Below are positions 43,961 to 55,498 of a DNA stretch of 64,000 nucleotides, piece after piece. How positions within the stretch are numbered: the first letter of the stretch is position 1; each line of letters starts with the position of its first letter. This DNA comes from Calycina herbarum (taxonomy: Eukaryota; Ascomycota; Leotiomycetes; Helotiales; Pezizellaceae), in assembly GCA_001414485.1 (NCBI GenBank), contig LLEY01000078.1, positions 1-64,000 on the forward strand. Direction: 5' to 3'. The translations under genes and the position numbers were made by a program. The notes under the pieces were generated by a model, which was given only the letters and a program-made list of their open reading frames with translations, ran no database searches and was not told where the DNA came from.

Positions 43961-45021
43961 GGAGAAGTTGAAGAAGTTTGTAGTTGAAACTGGTTCTCTT
44001 TACATTTTCCTACTTTGGAGAGAGTAGGTGATGTAATGGAAAAGAAGTCTCGACAGAGCATCAAGGTTGTAACTCTGAATTTTGAGATAGCAGAGCTCGT
44101 TGTCCAGCATAGAGTCAGGAGTCTTTAATATTCAAAACTCAACTCAATAAGTCACACGTCCTTAAAACAAATTCCAAGGCAAAAGATTTCAAAGAGAACT
44201 GAACATTCCGAATCCGCTGTAATCAAATTTACTACTGTTCCTCCGATACTCTATTCGATTCCTAGTAGCGGAAGGCGCTATTATTTTTAGGCGTCTTTTC
44301 ACTATTTTAAAGGTACAATTTTTAACATTTCAGCTTTTAGATGAGGACCGAGGATGTTAACCGATACACCAATTAGGATTTTTTGCTGTTTTTATAGTTG
44401 TCGTTTACTTATTTGTATGTAAATATGTAGGAAATGTTTTGTGGGAGTTAGAGCTCAGAGATATAAGTGGAGGTTATAATTTCATGTAATTTTTATATTA
44501 GATAAGACAATATGCTTCTTCTGTCTACAATAGTTGAATACATAATTTCATTTTCTACCTATGTTGTTGTTTCTAGTTATGAATCTCAAGTAGAGTAGAA
44601 ATTAAATCATCCATAGCGGGGTGTGATAGCACTGTTGTGAGACGTAGGTAGGTTAAGTTGAGTAGGGTTAGATTCAATAGACTTGAGGACGTCACAACAC
44701 ATGGTGATATATCCTGTACACGCAGGTTTAAAAGGGGTTGGTGATATATGAGGGAAGTAATTTGTTATGCATTGTTCACCTATGAAGCACATGCGTGAAA
44801 TCAGAGTCATCGTAGGCAAAATTATCATTCTCAAAGAGCCACTATGAAAATTTCGCTAGGAGTGAGTAAGCAGGCCAGCCTATTCTCCAAAGAAAAGTTT
44901 TCCTAAGATCCCTCGGACTGAAAATATTCCTAATATTCACAAAACAAGAGAACTCCAAGAGTGGAATTCACTTGCAAAGAACTTACTATGCTCAATCTTG
45001 ATCTGAGTACTCCCCAAAACC
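43961..45021. other. AT-rich spacer
   Basis: No gene seen; AT-rich DNA (especially 44280-44600). Short frames have no domain. Confidence 0.5.
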
Positions 45022-45696
45022 TCAAGTGTGCTTAACAATGATACTGAAAACTGCACACATATACATTAGCAATAGCAGATAAGCGGGCGATGGATGGATG
45101 ACTTACGAGTAGTATCAAACTCCTGGCCACAAACCAAGTTATCGTGGTTACATCTCGCAACCACATCATCAGCATAAATAGCCAATTCCGCACAATCACG
45201 TTCGATTGGGGGACTGCCGATAGGATTCTAAAGATCGTCAACACAAAATCCATGCAAGGAAATATGGCCATATGTCTAGATGTAAAGGTTGGAAGTTAGG
45301 GGGGACGGCTCTTACATTATTACAAAATACAATCTCAGATCCACCATTACCAGCAAGTTGAGTACAGGAAGCAGCTCCCACAGAACATTTTCCACCGTTG
45401 CTCTTGAGGGTGTTGATTCCGGTTTGGATATTGGATGTTGAGGCATCGAGCCAGCCGGTGGCGAGTTGATTGCAGCAGCGGATACCGGCCTGGGACATGT
45501 TAGATGGCTTGTGGATTGGGGGTCTTTGGTTTCGGTGTGGTACCTTGATTTGGTCGATTGTAATTTCAGGTGGTGTGAGGGGCGTTGGGGTTGTAGATGC
45601 CTGTGGGTTGTTAGAATGTTTTGTTTTATGGTACAGTGAAGGACGAACCAAGGCGAAGAGACCAATGAAGGTAGTGAGAGAGATGAGGAACTTCAT
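45022..45696 (-). CDS. small secreted cysteine-rich protein (142 aa)
   Basis: Five exons: 45696-45649, 45600-45544, 45489-45316, 45227-45107, 45050-45022, with introns of 48, 54, 88 and 56 nt, all GT..AG; lengths sum to a clean frame ending TGA 45022-45024. Exon 1 encodes a signal peptide (MKFLISLTTFIGLFAL, likely cut after ALA). The mature chain has eight Cys: GIRCCNQLA, GKCSVGAASC, VFCNN, ERDCAEL, VARCNH, LVCGQ. This suggests four disulfides. The order resembles hydrophobins in having a leading CC pair, but the second CC and the spacing do not fit, so I do not call it one. No homologue is recognised. Candidate apoplastic effector or surface protein, by size, secretion and Cys content. Confidence 0.75.
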
Positions 45697-45842
45697 GGTT
45701 GTAGTTTGCTATGTAGTAGCTAAGAAATGTTGTTGAGTATGAGAAAATGAAGGCGGTGTTGGGAATTCGGAGAGAAGAGGTTAGCATGGTATGGTTCGGA
45801 AAGTGTGTGAGAGGGAAGTGGATTGGAAAAGCTACTAGGTTT

Positions 45843-45850
45843 CTTATATA
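45843..45850 (-). promoter_or_regulatory. TATA box of the secreted-protein gene
   Basis: TATATAAG on the minus strand, about 150 bp before the ATG at 45696, a common distance for a strong fungal core promoter. Other genes here lack such a clear box. Confidence 0.5.
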
Positions 45851-46355
45851 GGCTGTTGGATTACCAAATCAGCTGTACGCAAGGGGTTATTCACAACAGA
45901 TTTGAATTTAAGCGATATGAACATGTGAACTTGGCTTATAGGGGTACTGCATACAAACTACTAGTAGAGGTGTGTTGAATGAGGAGTGAATTTGAAGATG
46001 CAAATTTGTTGCAAGAAAAGTCGAGTTCGCTTTTTTACCTCCGGCTAACCTATTCTCTTTAGCCACGACAACAACACAAATAAGGCTAAAGATGAAACTA
46101 GAATAGAAGAATATGAATAGGTACATAGTACTCAGACTCCAGCCGTCAAGTAGTTTTCGTAGAATGGCAGTTTTCGTGTTGTCAAGCTGAAAATGACGCA
46201 ATAGGCACTTCGAGGAACACTCTCAGGTGTCCCAGCTATGGAGCGCACCCCTTTCAAGAAGCGTTCAAAGAGTTTTATTAGATAAACCCGAACTTCAAGC
46301 ATTCCAAGAAATTTTGTTGTTCTTATATCGCGGTGGTCTTCCAAAATCTAAACTA
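45851..46355. other. spacer between the secreted-protein and sterol dehydrogenase genes
   Basis: Upstream of one minus-strand gene and downstream of the next; no gene seen. Minus-strand frames at 45908-46344 have no domain. Confidence 0.5.
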
Positions 46356-47432
46356 TCATTCTTTCTTCCCCTTCTCCATCTCACTCCAACCCCACTCAAC
46401 CGCTTCCTTCATTCTAATCTTTCTATCATCAGCAGGTTCATACCCCAACCTCTCCCTCGCCTTCTCAATCGAAAACGTCGCCTCCTCAGTAAAATATCTA
46501 ATCTGAAAAGGCCTCAAACCCGGCGGACTTAAATACCCCAGCGTAAATATCAAAAACACCCATTCTCCAAGTCCAGTCAAGAAAATAATCAGCCATGTTG
46601 GAACTATCCAGACTTCCTCGGGCTTTGGAGCTTTTCGGGGATCAGCGAGTTTATAAACATCGTGGATGAAATTCCAAAAAGGAACTGGTTGGGCGTCAGT
46701 GATGAAGAAAGCTTCGCCTGCTACACCAGGTTTGTTGTTCAGAAGGGCTTTTGCTGCTAGGAGATGGGCTGTTGCGGAGTTGTGGGTGGAGAGGAGATCG
46801 AATTTTGCGGTGTTGGGACCGATTTGGAAGTTTTGAAGACCTGTTTTTATGGCGTTGAGAATTGGGGGAATGGTTTGTTGGTCGTGGGTTCCTAGGATGG
46901 TTGCAAGACGGAGACAGCATGTTTTCAAGGAAGGGGAGTTTGCTTCTAGGACTGTGGCGTCGGCGATTGATTTGGTGAGGGGATATGGTTGGGCTCTTTT
47001 CTTTGGATCTGGGTCGAGGTGAAAATAGGGTTGGTTTTCTTTGGCGAGGTTGTAGGGTTTTTGGATTACGGTTGTGGAGGAGGTGTAGACAAAAACTTTT
47101 GTACAAGGGCTTTTTGTTGCGGCTTCGAGGAGGAGTTTGGTTCCTGTGACATTGACGGCATGGAAGTCTGAGGCCTTGGCTTTATTTCCAGTGGTGATTG
47201 GGGATGCGCAGTGGAATATTACGGTGGGTTTGATTTTGGAGATAATGGTTGATATATCGCGTTCTGAGGTGATACTGCCAGCGTGGTATTGTACCCCAGG
47301 ATGGAGACTGTGTGTGGGGTTTCGAGAGAAGACGTGGATTGAGGAATAGATTTTGTTGGAGAGCAAGGCTTGCACTACGAAATATCCAACCTGCCCACAC
47401 CCTCCTGTGACAAGGGCTACTTCTTTGGCCAT
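46356..47432 (-). CDS. ERG26-like NAD(P)-dependent 3-beta-hydroxysteroid/sterol dehydrogenase (358 aa)
   Basis: A single exon, ATG 47432. Extended-SDR/3-beta-HSD family: N-terminal cofactor loop VTGGCGQVGYFVV, FHCASPITTG, NVTGTKLLLEAA, VYTSSTTVI, the active-site YPLTKSIAD (Y-x3-K), CCLRLATILG, and GEAFFITDAQPVPFWNF. A hydrophobic segment near residues 275-300 (IVPTWLIIFLTGLGEW) should attach it to the ER membrane. Length and order match the family of sterol-4-alpha-carboxylate 3-dehydrogenase (Erg26), which acts in C-4 demethylation of sterols. The loop has GCGQVG where true Erg26 proteins usually have GCGFLG, so it may be a paralogue with another substrate. Confidence 0.85.
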   Translation of the reverse strand: MAKEVALVTGGCGQVGYFVVQALLSNKIYSSIHVFSRNPTHSLHPGVQYHAGSITSERDISTIISKIKPTVIFHCASPITTGNKAKASDFHAVNVTGTKLLLEAATKSPCTKVFVYTSSTTVIQKPYNLAKENQPYFHLDPDPKKRAQPYPLTKSIADATVLEANSPSLKTCCLRLATILGTHDQQTIPPILNAIKTGLQNFQIGPNTAKFDLLSTHNSATAHLLAAKALLNNKPGVAGEAFFITDAQPVPFWNFIHDVYKLADPRKAPKPEEVWIVPTWLIIFLTGLGEWVFLIFTLGYLSPPGLRPFQIRYFTEEATFSIEKARERLGYEPADDRKIRMKEAVEWGWSEMEKGKKE

Positions 47433-48377
47433 TCTGAGTGAAAACCGGGAGGCGGGCCGCCCTGGCAGCGATCGGAAAAAGGAACGATGAAATGAGATTG
47501 TGGTTGATTTAAACTTTGTTCAGAACTAATGCACAGTTGGAATTGCTCCGGCAGTCAGCTTGAGTCTGGTAATAGACAGCAATATGCATACAAAGAAAGC
47601 AAAAGATCTCGAATCTCGAATCGAGTTGCGAGTCGGAGAATGTCACTTGACATCTTTTTGAACAACCTAAAGGTTTCAGCTTGCGAGAATGAGTTCTTGC
47701 CGCTAAGCGCCGTAACCGTTACATCTGGACATTTATCAATTCCACCAAACTTTTGGGGATTTCAGTATCAGAGTATATACCTCGTCCGTTAGTAGAAGAA
47801 TGGAAAGAACCAACATTGTTGAGTCAATGGGTAAAGACTATGGTCATATCACGTGACCAAAATGTCTTAGTGTGGGGCCATTCCCATTGGTCAATTGCGA
47901 GCGGCTTGCTGGCAAGTCGATCGGAGCGGAGGAAGAACCTTGTTGAGCTGAGTTGAAATTTCTCAACCACCAGAATTAAACAAAGGCCTAGACCAAGAAA
48001 ATGGCTACTGTACCCCATGAATCGTTTTCAGAGCAATATCAATCAAGTACTCGAGTAGCCATTCAGGAACAAAGATCTAGGTACCTGTCCGGGATAATTA
48101 CTACCCGGAATCGCCTAGGTTCATACTCGTAGTTCTGCAAGGTGATAGTGGTGGTGCCACCTCGTCATAGCACAGCTGTCGCTGAAGCTTGTCAAACACC
48201 TCAGGAAAGCAACTTCGACCAAGACTAGTAAAGGCTCCTTCCAAATTATTTTCCCTAGCGCTTCGCGCAAAGGTTTCCTTTGGGTCGCGACAACATTTCT
48301 CTTCTCATCAACATCCTTTTCTCGCGCCAGCATTTTCGAAATAATTCGACATCATCGACTATCGCGGGGAGATCAAA
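47433..48377. other. divergent promoter region between the dehydrogenase and PNS1 genes
   Basis: No gene seen. A TCACGTGA site (E-box/CACGTG type, bound in fungi by bHLH factors) lies at about 47849-47856. A C/T-rich leader precedes 48378. Confidence 0.5.
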
Positions 48378-50062
48378 ATGGCGTACCAACAACAACAGCA
48401 AGGCGCCGCAGGTGGATATTACCAGCAGGGAGGCCAACAAGACATTGGAATTCAACAACAATCTTACAATCAACAACCTCAATATCAGAACCAACCATAT
48501 CAGAACGGTGCACCACAACAACATCCTCCTCCTCACCAAGAACCTCCTCATTATGGCAATCAGCCGCCTCCAACCAACGGTGACGTCAACGAAAAATACG
48601 GTTTCGAACAAAAATTCAAGCTCGACAAACCGAAATACAACGACCTCTGGGCTGCGATATTATTCCTAGCAACCTTTGCTGGATTCGCTGCAGTCAGTGG
48701 GTTGACGATATATGGGTATAGTCATACAAAAGGTCAGCAAGGGAGTGGGATATATAATAGCGCTTCGACGGCAGTGGCATTGAACACCAATACTATAATT
48801 CTCTTCGCCTTTGTGTTGAGTACTGCTTTTGTCCTGAGTTTTGCGTATTTCTGGGTCATTCGAGCTTTTACGAAACAAGCAATCTGGATCACAGGTATTC
48901 TTCAGATTGTCTTTGGGCTTGGGACTGCGATTGTTTATCTTGCTAGACATTGGTATAGTGCTGGCATTGTTTACCTCATTTTCACAGTGTTCTATATTAT
49001 TTGTTTCATCAGCTGGATACCTCGCATTCCATTCTCGGTTTTGATGCTGCAGGTTGTCATCGACGTTTCGAAAAACTACGGACATGTGTTTATTGTATCT
49101 CTCATTGGGGGTCTGGTCGCAACAGCTTTTGGTGCTTGGTTCTCGGTTACTCTGGTGGCAGTTTACGCTCGATACTACCCAGGAGGACCCAATTGCGGGG
49201 TCAATGGTGCGAGTTGCAGCACAGCCAAAGTCATCGGTCTTCTTGTCTTCATCACATTCGCAGGATATTGGATCACGGAAGTCATCAAAAACGTTATTCA
49301 TGTCACCATCTCTGGTGTCTACGGGAGCTGGTATTTCTGCGCTCAAAAACCAGATGGATTTCCCAAAGGAGCTACCCGGGGAGCTTTCAAGCGTGCTATG
49401 ACTTACAGCTTCGGGAGTATCAGTTTCGGGAGTCTTCTTGTGGCTATTATTCAGATGCTTCGACAGGCTTGTTCCATTGCACAGCAAAATGAGGCAGCAC
49501 AGGGTAACATCATGGGAACGATTTTCTTCTGCATTCTGGGGTGCTTCATTTCACTTCTGGATTGGGCTATCCAATTCATCAACGAATATGCATTTTCCTA
49601 CATCGCCCTCTACGGGAAAGCATATATGCCAGCAGCAAAGGTACCCCTCTCCCCTCCCCTCCCCTACCATCCCACTAACCTTTTTCTTCTTCATAGACAA
49701 CCTGGCACATGATGAAAGACCGCGGCGTCGACGCTCTCGTAAACGAATGTCTCATCAACCCCGTCCTAACAATGGGCTCCGTATTCGTTGCCTACGTCTG
49801 CTCCTTCCTCGCCTATCTGTATCTCTCCTTCACGGCTCCCTCTTACAACGCCAACAACAGCTTTACGGCTGTTATCATGGCTTTTGCTTTCCTTGTTGGA
49901 CTCCAGATCTCGAATATTTTCCTGGTACCGATTAAGAGTGGGGTCTCTACCTTCTTTGTGGCGATGGCGTTCGATCCGGAGGTGTTGATTAATGAGTATC
50001 CCGATCTTTGGAGACGGATGGTCGATGTTTATCCACACGTGAGTGAGGCTGTGCATGTTTGA
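48378..50062 (+). CDS. pns1: PNS1-type choline-transporter-like protein (542 aa)
   Basis: Two exons, 48378-49640 and 49697-50062; intron 56 nt (gtaccc..catag) joins MPAAK to TTWHMMKDRGVDAL. Residues 1-75 are a cytoplasmic Gln/Pro/Tyr/Asn-rich region (YQQQQQGAAGG, PQYQNQPYQN), then NDLWAAILFLATFAGFAAV starts about ten membrane helices of the CTL/SLC44 family. Family marks: FISWIPRIPFSVLMLQ, TEVIKNVIHVTISGVYGSWYF, AMTYSFGSISFGSLLVAIIQMLR, FINEYAFSYIALYGKAYM and DALVNECLINPVL. Members lie in the plasma membrane; a transport substrate is not settled for the fungal protein. Length and helix order are normal. Confidence 0.95.
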
Positions 50063-50688
50063 ATATCACAGTTTGAGGATTGATGATGGTGTTGCGTGTT
50101 GGGATGGGGAGAGGATGGGATTTGACTGAAAACTGTGTTTCTATTTTGGGGGTTTCCGGGATGGAAAAAGGGAAGTAGGAAGGAACATGAGATACCCCTT
50201 GATGATTGCATTTTTTCATTTCTTTTGCTCTATCTCTAATTGTTCGTTGCATGGGTTATAATTCATCTATACCGAGATCACTTTACTATTCAGAGCATGG
50301 TGGGGTAGTAGGTGGGTCTGGTCGAGAAAACCACATGGATGGAAACAACACTCGGAAGTCACAAAAAGTAATGTAGTAATAAATTAATGATAGGAAGATT
50401 AAAATGTCAAGTATAAAGCCTTGAATTTTGAAGATTGAATAAGTTCAGCTCGTGGCTTACTCGTGAGTAACTTAGAGCTCACTTGCAAATCATAGCTTAC
50501 CACCGTAACAGCTTACTCGCAAGAACTTCAATAGCCTAATCATGATTTTTCTTCCTAGAAAGTATCCCTTCTCGTCGTCCTAGGCTCTTCTCATCGAGGA
50601 CATCTCGGGCCCTGAAATTTCAAAACGTATCGTGAGACTCCGATGTGAACGCGTTTAATCAGAAGGCTGTGATTTGAAAGCCTATCGC
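50063..50688. other. 3' flank of PNS1
   Basis: 3' UTR and spacer; no gene seen. Confidence 0.5.
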
Positions 50689-50895
50689 TATTGCTAGGTT
50701 ACCTATAAACAGAGGTCTTTATTTTCTTGCGCTATCGGTAGGTGATCTACGAATAGCACCTATATTTTTTCGTAGCTATTCCCAGGTAACCTATGAAGAG
50801 CACTTGTTTTTTTCAGTAGCTGTTGCTGGGTTACCTACATATTGCAATACTATATATTCATCCTCCTATTCATAAGTAACCTGTAAATAGCACCA
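50689..50895. repeat. five palindromic units, 44-bp period
   Basis: Cores AGGTTACCT (50696), AGGTGATCT (50740), AGGTAACCT (50784), GGGTTACCT (50828) and AAGTAACCT (50874) are spaced 44, 44, 44 and 46 bp. Around each core the flanks are mirror images (GCTATTC.. before, ..GAATAGCACC after), so the consensus is a palindrome of about 30 bp. The units differ by point changes. A second group lies at 60628-60820. Confidence 0.8.
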
Positions 50896-51313
50896 CATTT
50901 TTCTATAAAAATCAAAATAAAGATACGTTTGTATGCATAGTACATAATTTTAAGAGGTTCTGATAATAGTAGGTTATTACCGATTTCGTTATTTTGAAAA
51001 GTGACCACTGACCAACCTACTTCTGGCTTCTGGATCGAGGTAATTATGTCAAATGATTCTTCCAGAGTTTTCCTCGCTTCGAACGATTTCTTGAAAACAA
51101 CGAGAGCTATCTGTTACCTCTTTTCATGTTCACGAGACCATCTTGAATAGAAGTGACTATTCGAGTAATACTCTACTTAATAAGGTAATCTTTTCGAGAG
51201 AGAGAAAAAAAACTACAAAATCTCAATAGAGCAAGGAGTTAAATTGGACTTATACCTCATTAGACAAATCTAGTCTTGGTTAACAAAATCTGCAGTAGTC
51301 ATGTACCTTAACT

Positions 51314-51960
51314 TTTTATTACATATCGCAGGTAGCGCTTTACCACCCTAAAATTTCAGAGAGCTTCAAGCCTGGAAGAAGGCCCGCCCAAATGAACTCA
51401 CTTCACTATGACAAGTCTCGCTTAAAAGTGCGATTCACCTATCAAGCCAAGCCACTCAATCTTTTGTTGCACATCGCAATTAGCGCTCAACACCCTGAAG
51501 CCCTTTTCCCCTACATGGAAAGTTGACTTTCACTCTCAAAAGTCTTGCTTAGAATTTCAATTTACTTATTAAGTTAAGCTAAGCTACTTAATCTTTTGTT
51601 GCACATCGCAATTAGCGCTCAACACTCTGAAGCTTCAGGCACTCGAGGCCTGAAGCCCTTTCACCCTACAAAGAAAGTTGACTTTCACTCTCAAAAGTCC
51701 CGCTTAAAAGTTCAATTCACCTATCAAGCCAAGCTAAGCCACGCCAAAGATTTTGTTGCACATCGCAATTAGCGCTCAACACCCTGAAGTTACAGGGCAC
51801 TTCTTCCAGCCTGGAAAAGTCGCATAACTTAATCGGTTAGATTCACTAACCCAAGTCAAGCCACGCCAAAGATTTTGTTGCACATCGCACATAGGGCCTA
51901 ACAGCCTGAACTTACAGTGCACTTACACATGCAAGCCTGGAAGACCTTTCCCCCCGTAGC
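51314..51960 (-). repeat. satellite array, reverse units
   Basis: At least five units in the orientation opposite to 43250-43960. End motif TTTTGTTGCACATCGC at 51462, 51594, 51751 and 51873, with a decayed one at 51314; each is followed by TAGCGCTCAACACCCTGAAG-like sequence and then GGCCTGAAG or GCCTGGAAG. Spacing is 122-157 bp. The units share CTATCAAGCCAAGC and CTCAAAAGT(C/T)CCGCTTA-type blocks. Confidence 0.85.
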
Positions 51961-52315
51961 TCCACTCAATTAAGTAGCTTATTACGATTCCTACGATTAC
52001 CAAGCTTACCCCCCAAAAACAAAAAGAGTACAGGAAGCTACCTAGTATCTAAAGCGCCCCATAAATCTTCTTCAAATAACCAACCACTCATCAATCCTTC
52101 CTTCACAAAGATATCACATTCAAAAAATTTCGCATCATCAGAGACATCGAGTTACAAGTTTTCCCTCCAATTTTTCTTAATTTTGGCTTGCACGAGAAAG
52201 GGGGGAGGGGGTCGAGTCGGAGGACTGCTTCACTTCGCCCTAGGTCATATTAAATATTAAGTGACTTGCTCTTCAGTGAATACCCTTCTGTTTACATCCT
52301 ACTTTTAATTGTAGT

Positions 52316-52443
52316 CCACGAGGTTAACCGCGCGATATGCAATAAAAGTCAAGAGCCGACCATCATAGACAGCGCAGCGAGGCGGACCTAAAATGCGGGG
52401 GTGGGGCAGGACAAGCGAGGCGCTAGCAAAGGGGTCTAATGTG
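52316..52443. repeat. outer segment of the right inverted arm
   Basis: Inverse of the segment at 42942-43041: CTAAAATGCGGGGGTGGGGC, ACAAGCGAGGCGCTAGC and GCGCGATATGCAATAAAA. It has about 25 bp more than the left copy between CTAAAATGCGG and GCAATAAAA. Confidence 0.65.
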
Positions 52444-52902
52444 AAAAGAGGGTAATGAATTGGAGTAAGTTCATCAATCACCCAAGTTAGGCAAAACCTG
52501 GGTTTCACTTTCACCACTCCATATGAGCACTTGATTATTCAGATAGATTTGCATTCATTCAATTATAAATTATATTTCGTTCGTTTAGTATGTATCAAGA
52601 CGCTCATTCGCTCGCTCATTCGCTCAATGTTCCGAATCTAAAGTGTAACCCATTCCCATCCAGAAACGCCGCGCTTGATCTATGTGGTATAAAACAAAAG
52701 CAGAAAAAAGGGGGAAAAAGAAAGAACCCCAAAATTTGTCCTGTATGCGATGATAGCCTCGAACCCTGTTTCCTCCGTGGCATGCTATTATGCATATTAT
52801 GTGCCTTTTCCCTTCCATGTACATGTCCTATCCTATCCACCCGAAACCCCCTTTTCCAGACCGGGCCCGATCATATATATCATCGCATATCTTTCGGTCC
52901 GT
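52444..52902. other. 3' flank of the GH76 gene
   Basis: No gene; includes the probable 3' UTR of the minus-strand mannosidase. A CGCTCATT triple repeat lies near 52601-52625. Confidence 0.5.
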
Positions 52903-54347
52903 TCATCGCCCCAATCTGAACGCTTGAGTAGCAATAATACTAGCCGCCCACATGGTAGTACTTGGTCCAAAGTTATTCACATTCCCCTCTCCCTTCTTCG
53001 CAGTCGTAGGAGAAGGCGTCGCGGTAGCGCTTGGAACCGATGCGGTAGAAGTAACAGGGGTGGCTTTGAGGTGAACCTGTCCACTATGGAGAGGAGCAAC
53101 ACTCTTCGAGATTAAGAGTCCTTGAATTACTTCTAGGGCACTCATTTGTTGCCCTACACCCCATTTGCCGTCATATCCTGCTTCATACCATCTTGCTCCA
53201 CAGGTGACTCCGTCGCTGGGGCCGGAGCATGCTTTTGCTGCTGCGCTGGCAGAAGTGGTAAGGAGTTGTGTTGTTGCTGCGGCGGTGAAGGGGGCGATGA
53301 GGGTGGTTGCCCACATGAAGCGGGAGAGGTAAGCTTTGAAGGAGTATTGATCTGTATTACAAGTATTGACCGTCTCGCAGGCTGGCTCGAACATCACATC
53401 GGTGGCGTTCTCGAAGGGGTTGAAGAAGTTGGATGTTGCGTTGTAGAAACCCAATGTTCGCTCGAGCCAAGTTGAGGAGGCGTTGGTGTAGTTGTACATC
53501 ATGGCTGCTCCGTAGAGGTAGATACCGGCATTGTATGTCCAGATGAGCTTGGTGGATTCAGTGCAGTTTGTTGAGGTATCTGCCCCATCGTAAATGTGGT
53601 AATCTGGAGTGATGAGGTCTAGATCAACGGCCCATTTGTAGGATTTCTCTGCCCAGTCGACATAGGTTTGGTTTCCGGTGAAACGGGCTAATCGTGCGGA
53701 GAGTTGGAAGAAAGCACCGTTGGAGACTGTGTTCTTGTAGTTGTAACCTTTGTTGAAGTCGAAGATTTGCCATCTTAAACCTCCACCGCAGTGTTCAGTA
53801 TCCCAACGTACGACTTGAGTATTCCATAATCTCTCGACTAGTTGGACCCAGGTGTAATCGCCAGTTGTTGGTTGTGGAAAATCCTTCTCTGCAGCAGACA
53901 TGGCAGCAAATCCCCAAAATGCTTGATCATCGTTTCCTTCATCCTTTGCGTGTCTTGGGACCATGAAATCTTGCTCGGGACCGACTTGACTGAGAAGTGC
54001 TTGGGTCAGAACATCGTTGTAGGATGAATCGCCAGTGTAGTGATAGTAGTCCATCATTGCCCCCCACATCGCTCCTGATTCCCACCAGTAGTAGGGTTCT
54101 GGGAGAACTCCAAGCGTCTCGGGGGTATTGGTGACATTTCCCTTGTAGTAGGACATCATTCCATGGGCGATAGTGCTTGCAGCTGATTTAATTGAATCTA
54201 TAGATATGTCAGTTCAATAGACGCGAAAACAATAAGTTATCCGTTTGTAGATGGTAACTCACCAGTGTTTGCGACATCGAGATTGACAGCGAGAACTGCA
54301 GGCACAGCTCCAAAGAGCACTGCGCATACTTGGCGGGAGAATTTCAT
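52903..54347 (-). CDS. GH76 endo-1,6-alpha-mannosidase, DFG5/DCW1-type (459 aa)
   Basis: Two exons, 54347-54263 and 54197-52903; intron 65 nt (gtgagt..tatag, CTGAC branch point). Signal peptide MKFSRQVCAVLFGAVPAVLA. Family marks: YYWWESGAMWGAMMDYYHYT, the catalytic Asp pair in EGNDDQAFWGFAAM (about D118-D119), CGGGLRWQIF, YKNTVSNGAFFQLSARLAR, and C-terminal GVGQQMSALEVIQGLL. A Ser/Thr/Pro-rich stalk (TPVTSTASVPSATATPSPTT) and a short hydrophobic end (MWAASIIATQAFRLGR) fit a GPI-anchored wall protein, though the tail is less hydrophobic than usual. Many N-x-S/T sites. Dfg5/Dcw1 proteins are held to attach GPI glycoproteins to the wall by acting on the GPI mannan core. Confidence 0.93.
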
Positions 54348-55498
54348 GTTGATCGATAGTAATCTTGAGGTCAAAGTAAAGACTGTGTGGATGGAGATAG
54401 CGATATTCTAGACGTTCATCGCATGTGGGCGAAGGCGGAGTATTTCTGGAGAGCGGAGGTGGAGCAAACAGAGGAAAGTTCATCTCAAGCTTCCCAATCG
54501 AGTCAAAGTCGGGGTGACAATGGGAAGCAAAATAAAAAGGTCGACCAGGATGATTCAGGGGAGTGGACAGGGATCATACGGTCTTGGATGGCTTGGATGC
54601 CACCAAAGCCAGGTGAAGCCAGGTGAAGCCAGGTGAAGGCACTATTTGTTTATGCCGTCATATCGGGATTCACAGTGAAGCCAATCACCTCCCCTCGTTC
54701 CCGCTGACGAGAGTCCGAATTGGGAGGACATGGAGGACATGGAGGACATGGAGGATATGGCACCACAGGAATCTGGTGTTGAACAAGGCGCCAAGCTCCA
54801 AAGGCTGTGAACCCCCACCACGTTTCGACCTCATCAAGCCAACGAGAGAAAAGCAGAATTGGCGTTTGAAACGGACGGGTGCTGGTACCTCGAATAAGCC
54901 ACAGGAACAGAGACGTCAATCAGGAATCGGTTGGTGATACAGAGTACGTAGATTTCTGTTGGAGATACACGTACAAAGGAATCCAACAACATCCTACACC
55001 TCGTACCTGTTTGACTGCCAATGAGTGAGAATCAGCGGTTGCTCGTTCCCCCCACCTCTCTCCCCTCTCTCCTATCCCCAAAGCTTGGGGATCGATGAGT
55101 GAGCATCAGGGGTCTCCAGAAATAGGACTCTTGTCCCCGGAGCCCCATACAAATCGGCCATCTCCCACCAATTACGAGAACCTGATCCAACGAGACGCGG
55201 AAAGAGGTCGAAGAACCCGTATCGGACAAAATCTGCAATCCCAATTGCCAGGGCAATGGTGTTTTTATGTTGTTATCCGATACGAGCCGCATGGCCAGAC
55301 CCAAGCCAAGGACGTTGGTGGCTGGCCAGGCAATTCCAATTTCGGCTGATAAGCTTTGGGCGTCAAACGCCCGCTGTGGATGAGGTGCTGAAGAAAATTT
55401 GGAATGGGACAGGACAGCAATATTGCGAATGTACGACACGGCTTGAAGAACCTTTGTTTGTCAATGGTTTCAATATATTGCGATATTATATCCGTGGT
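54348..55498. other. spacer with minisatellites
   Basis: No gene seen. Two short tandem repeats: GCCAGGTGAA (three units, about 54609-54638) and GGAGGACAT (four units, about 54723-54758). Confidence 0.55.

Noticed and set aside
45022..45696. Hydrophobin
   Set aside because: Starts with a CC pair and has eight Cys, but lacks the second CC pair and the C-N spacing of class I or II.
48666..49487. 273-codon minus-strand frame
   Set aside because: Antisense shadow of the PNS1 coding sequence.
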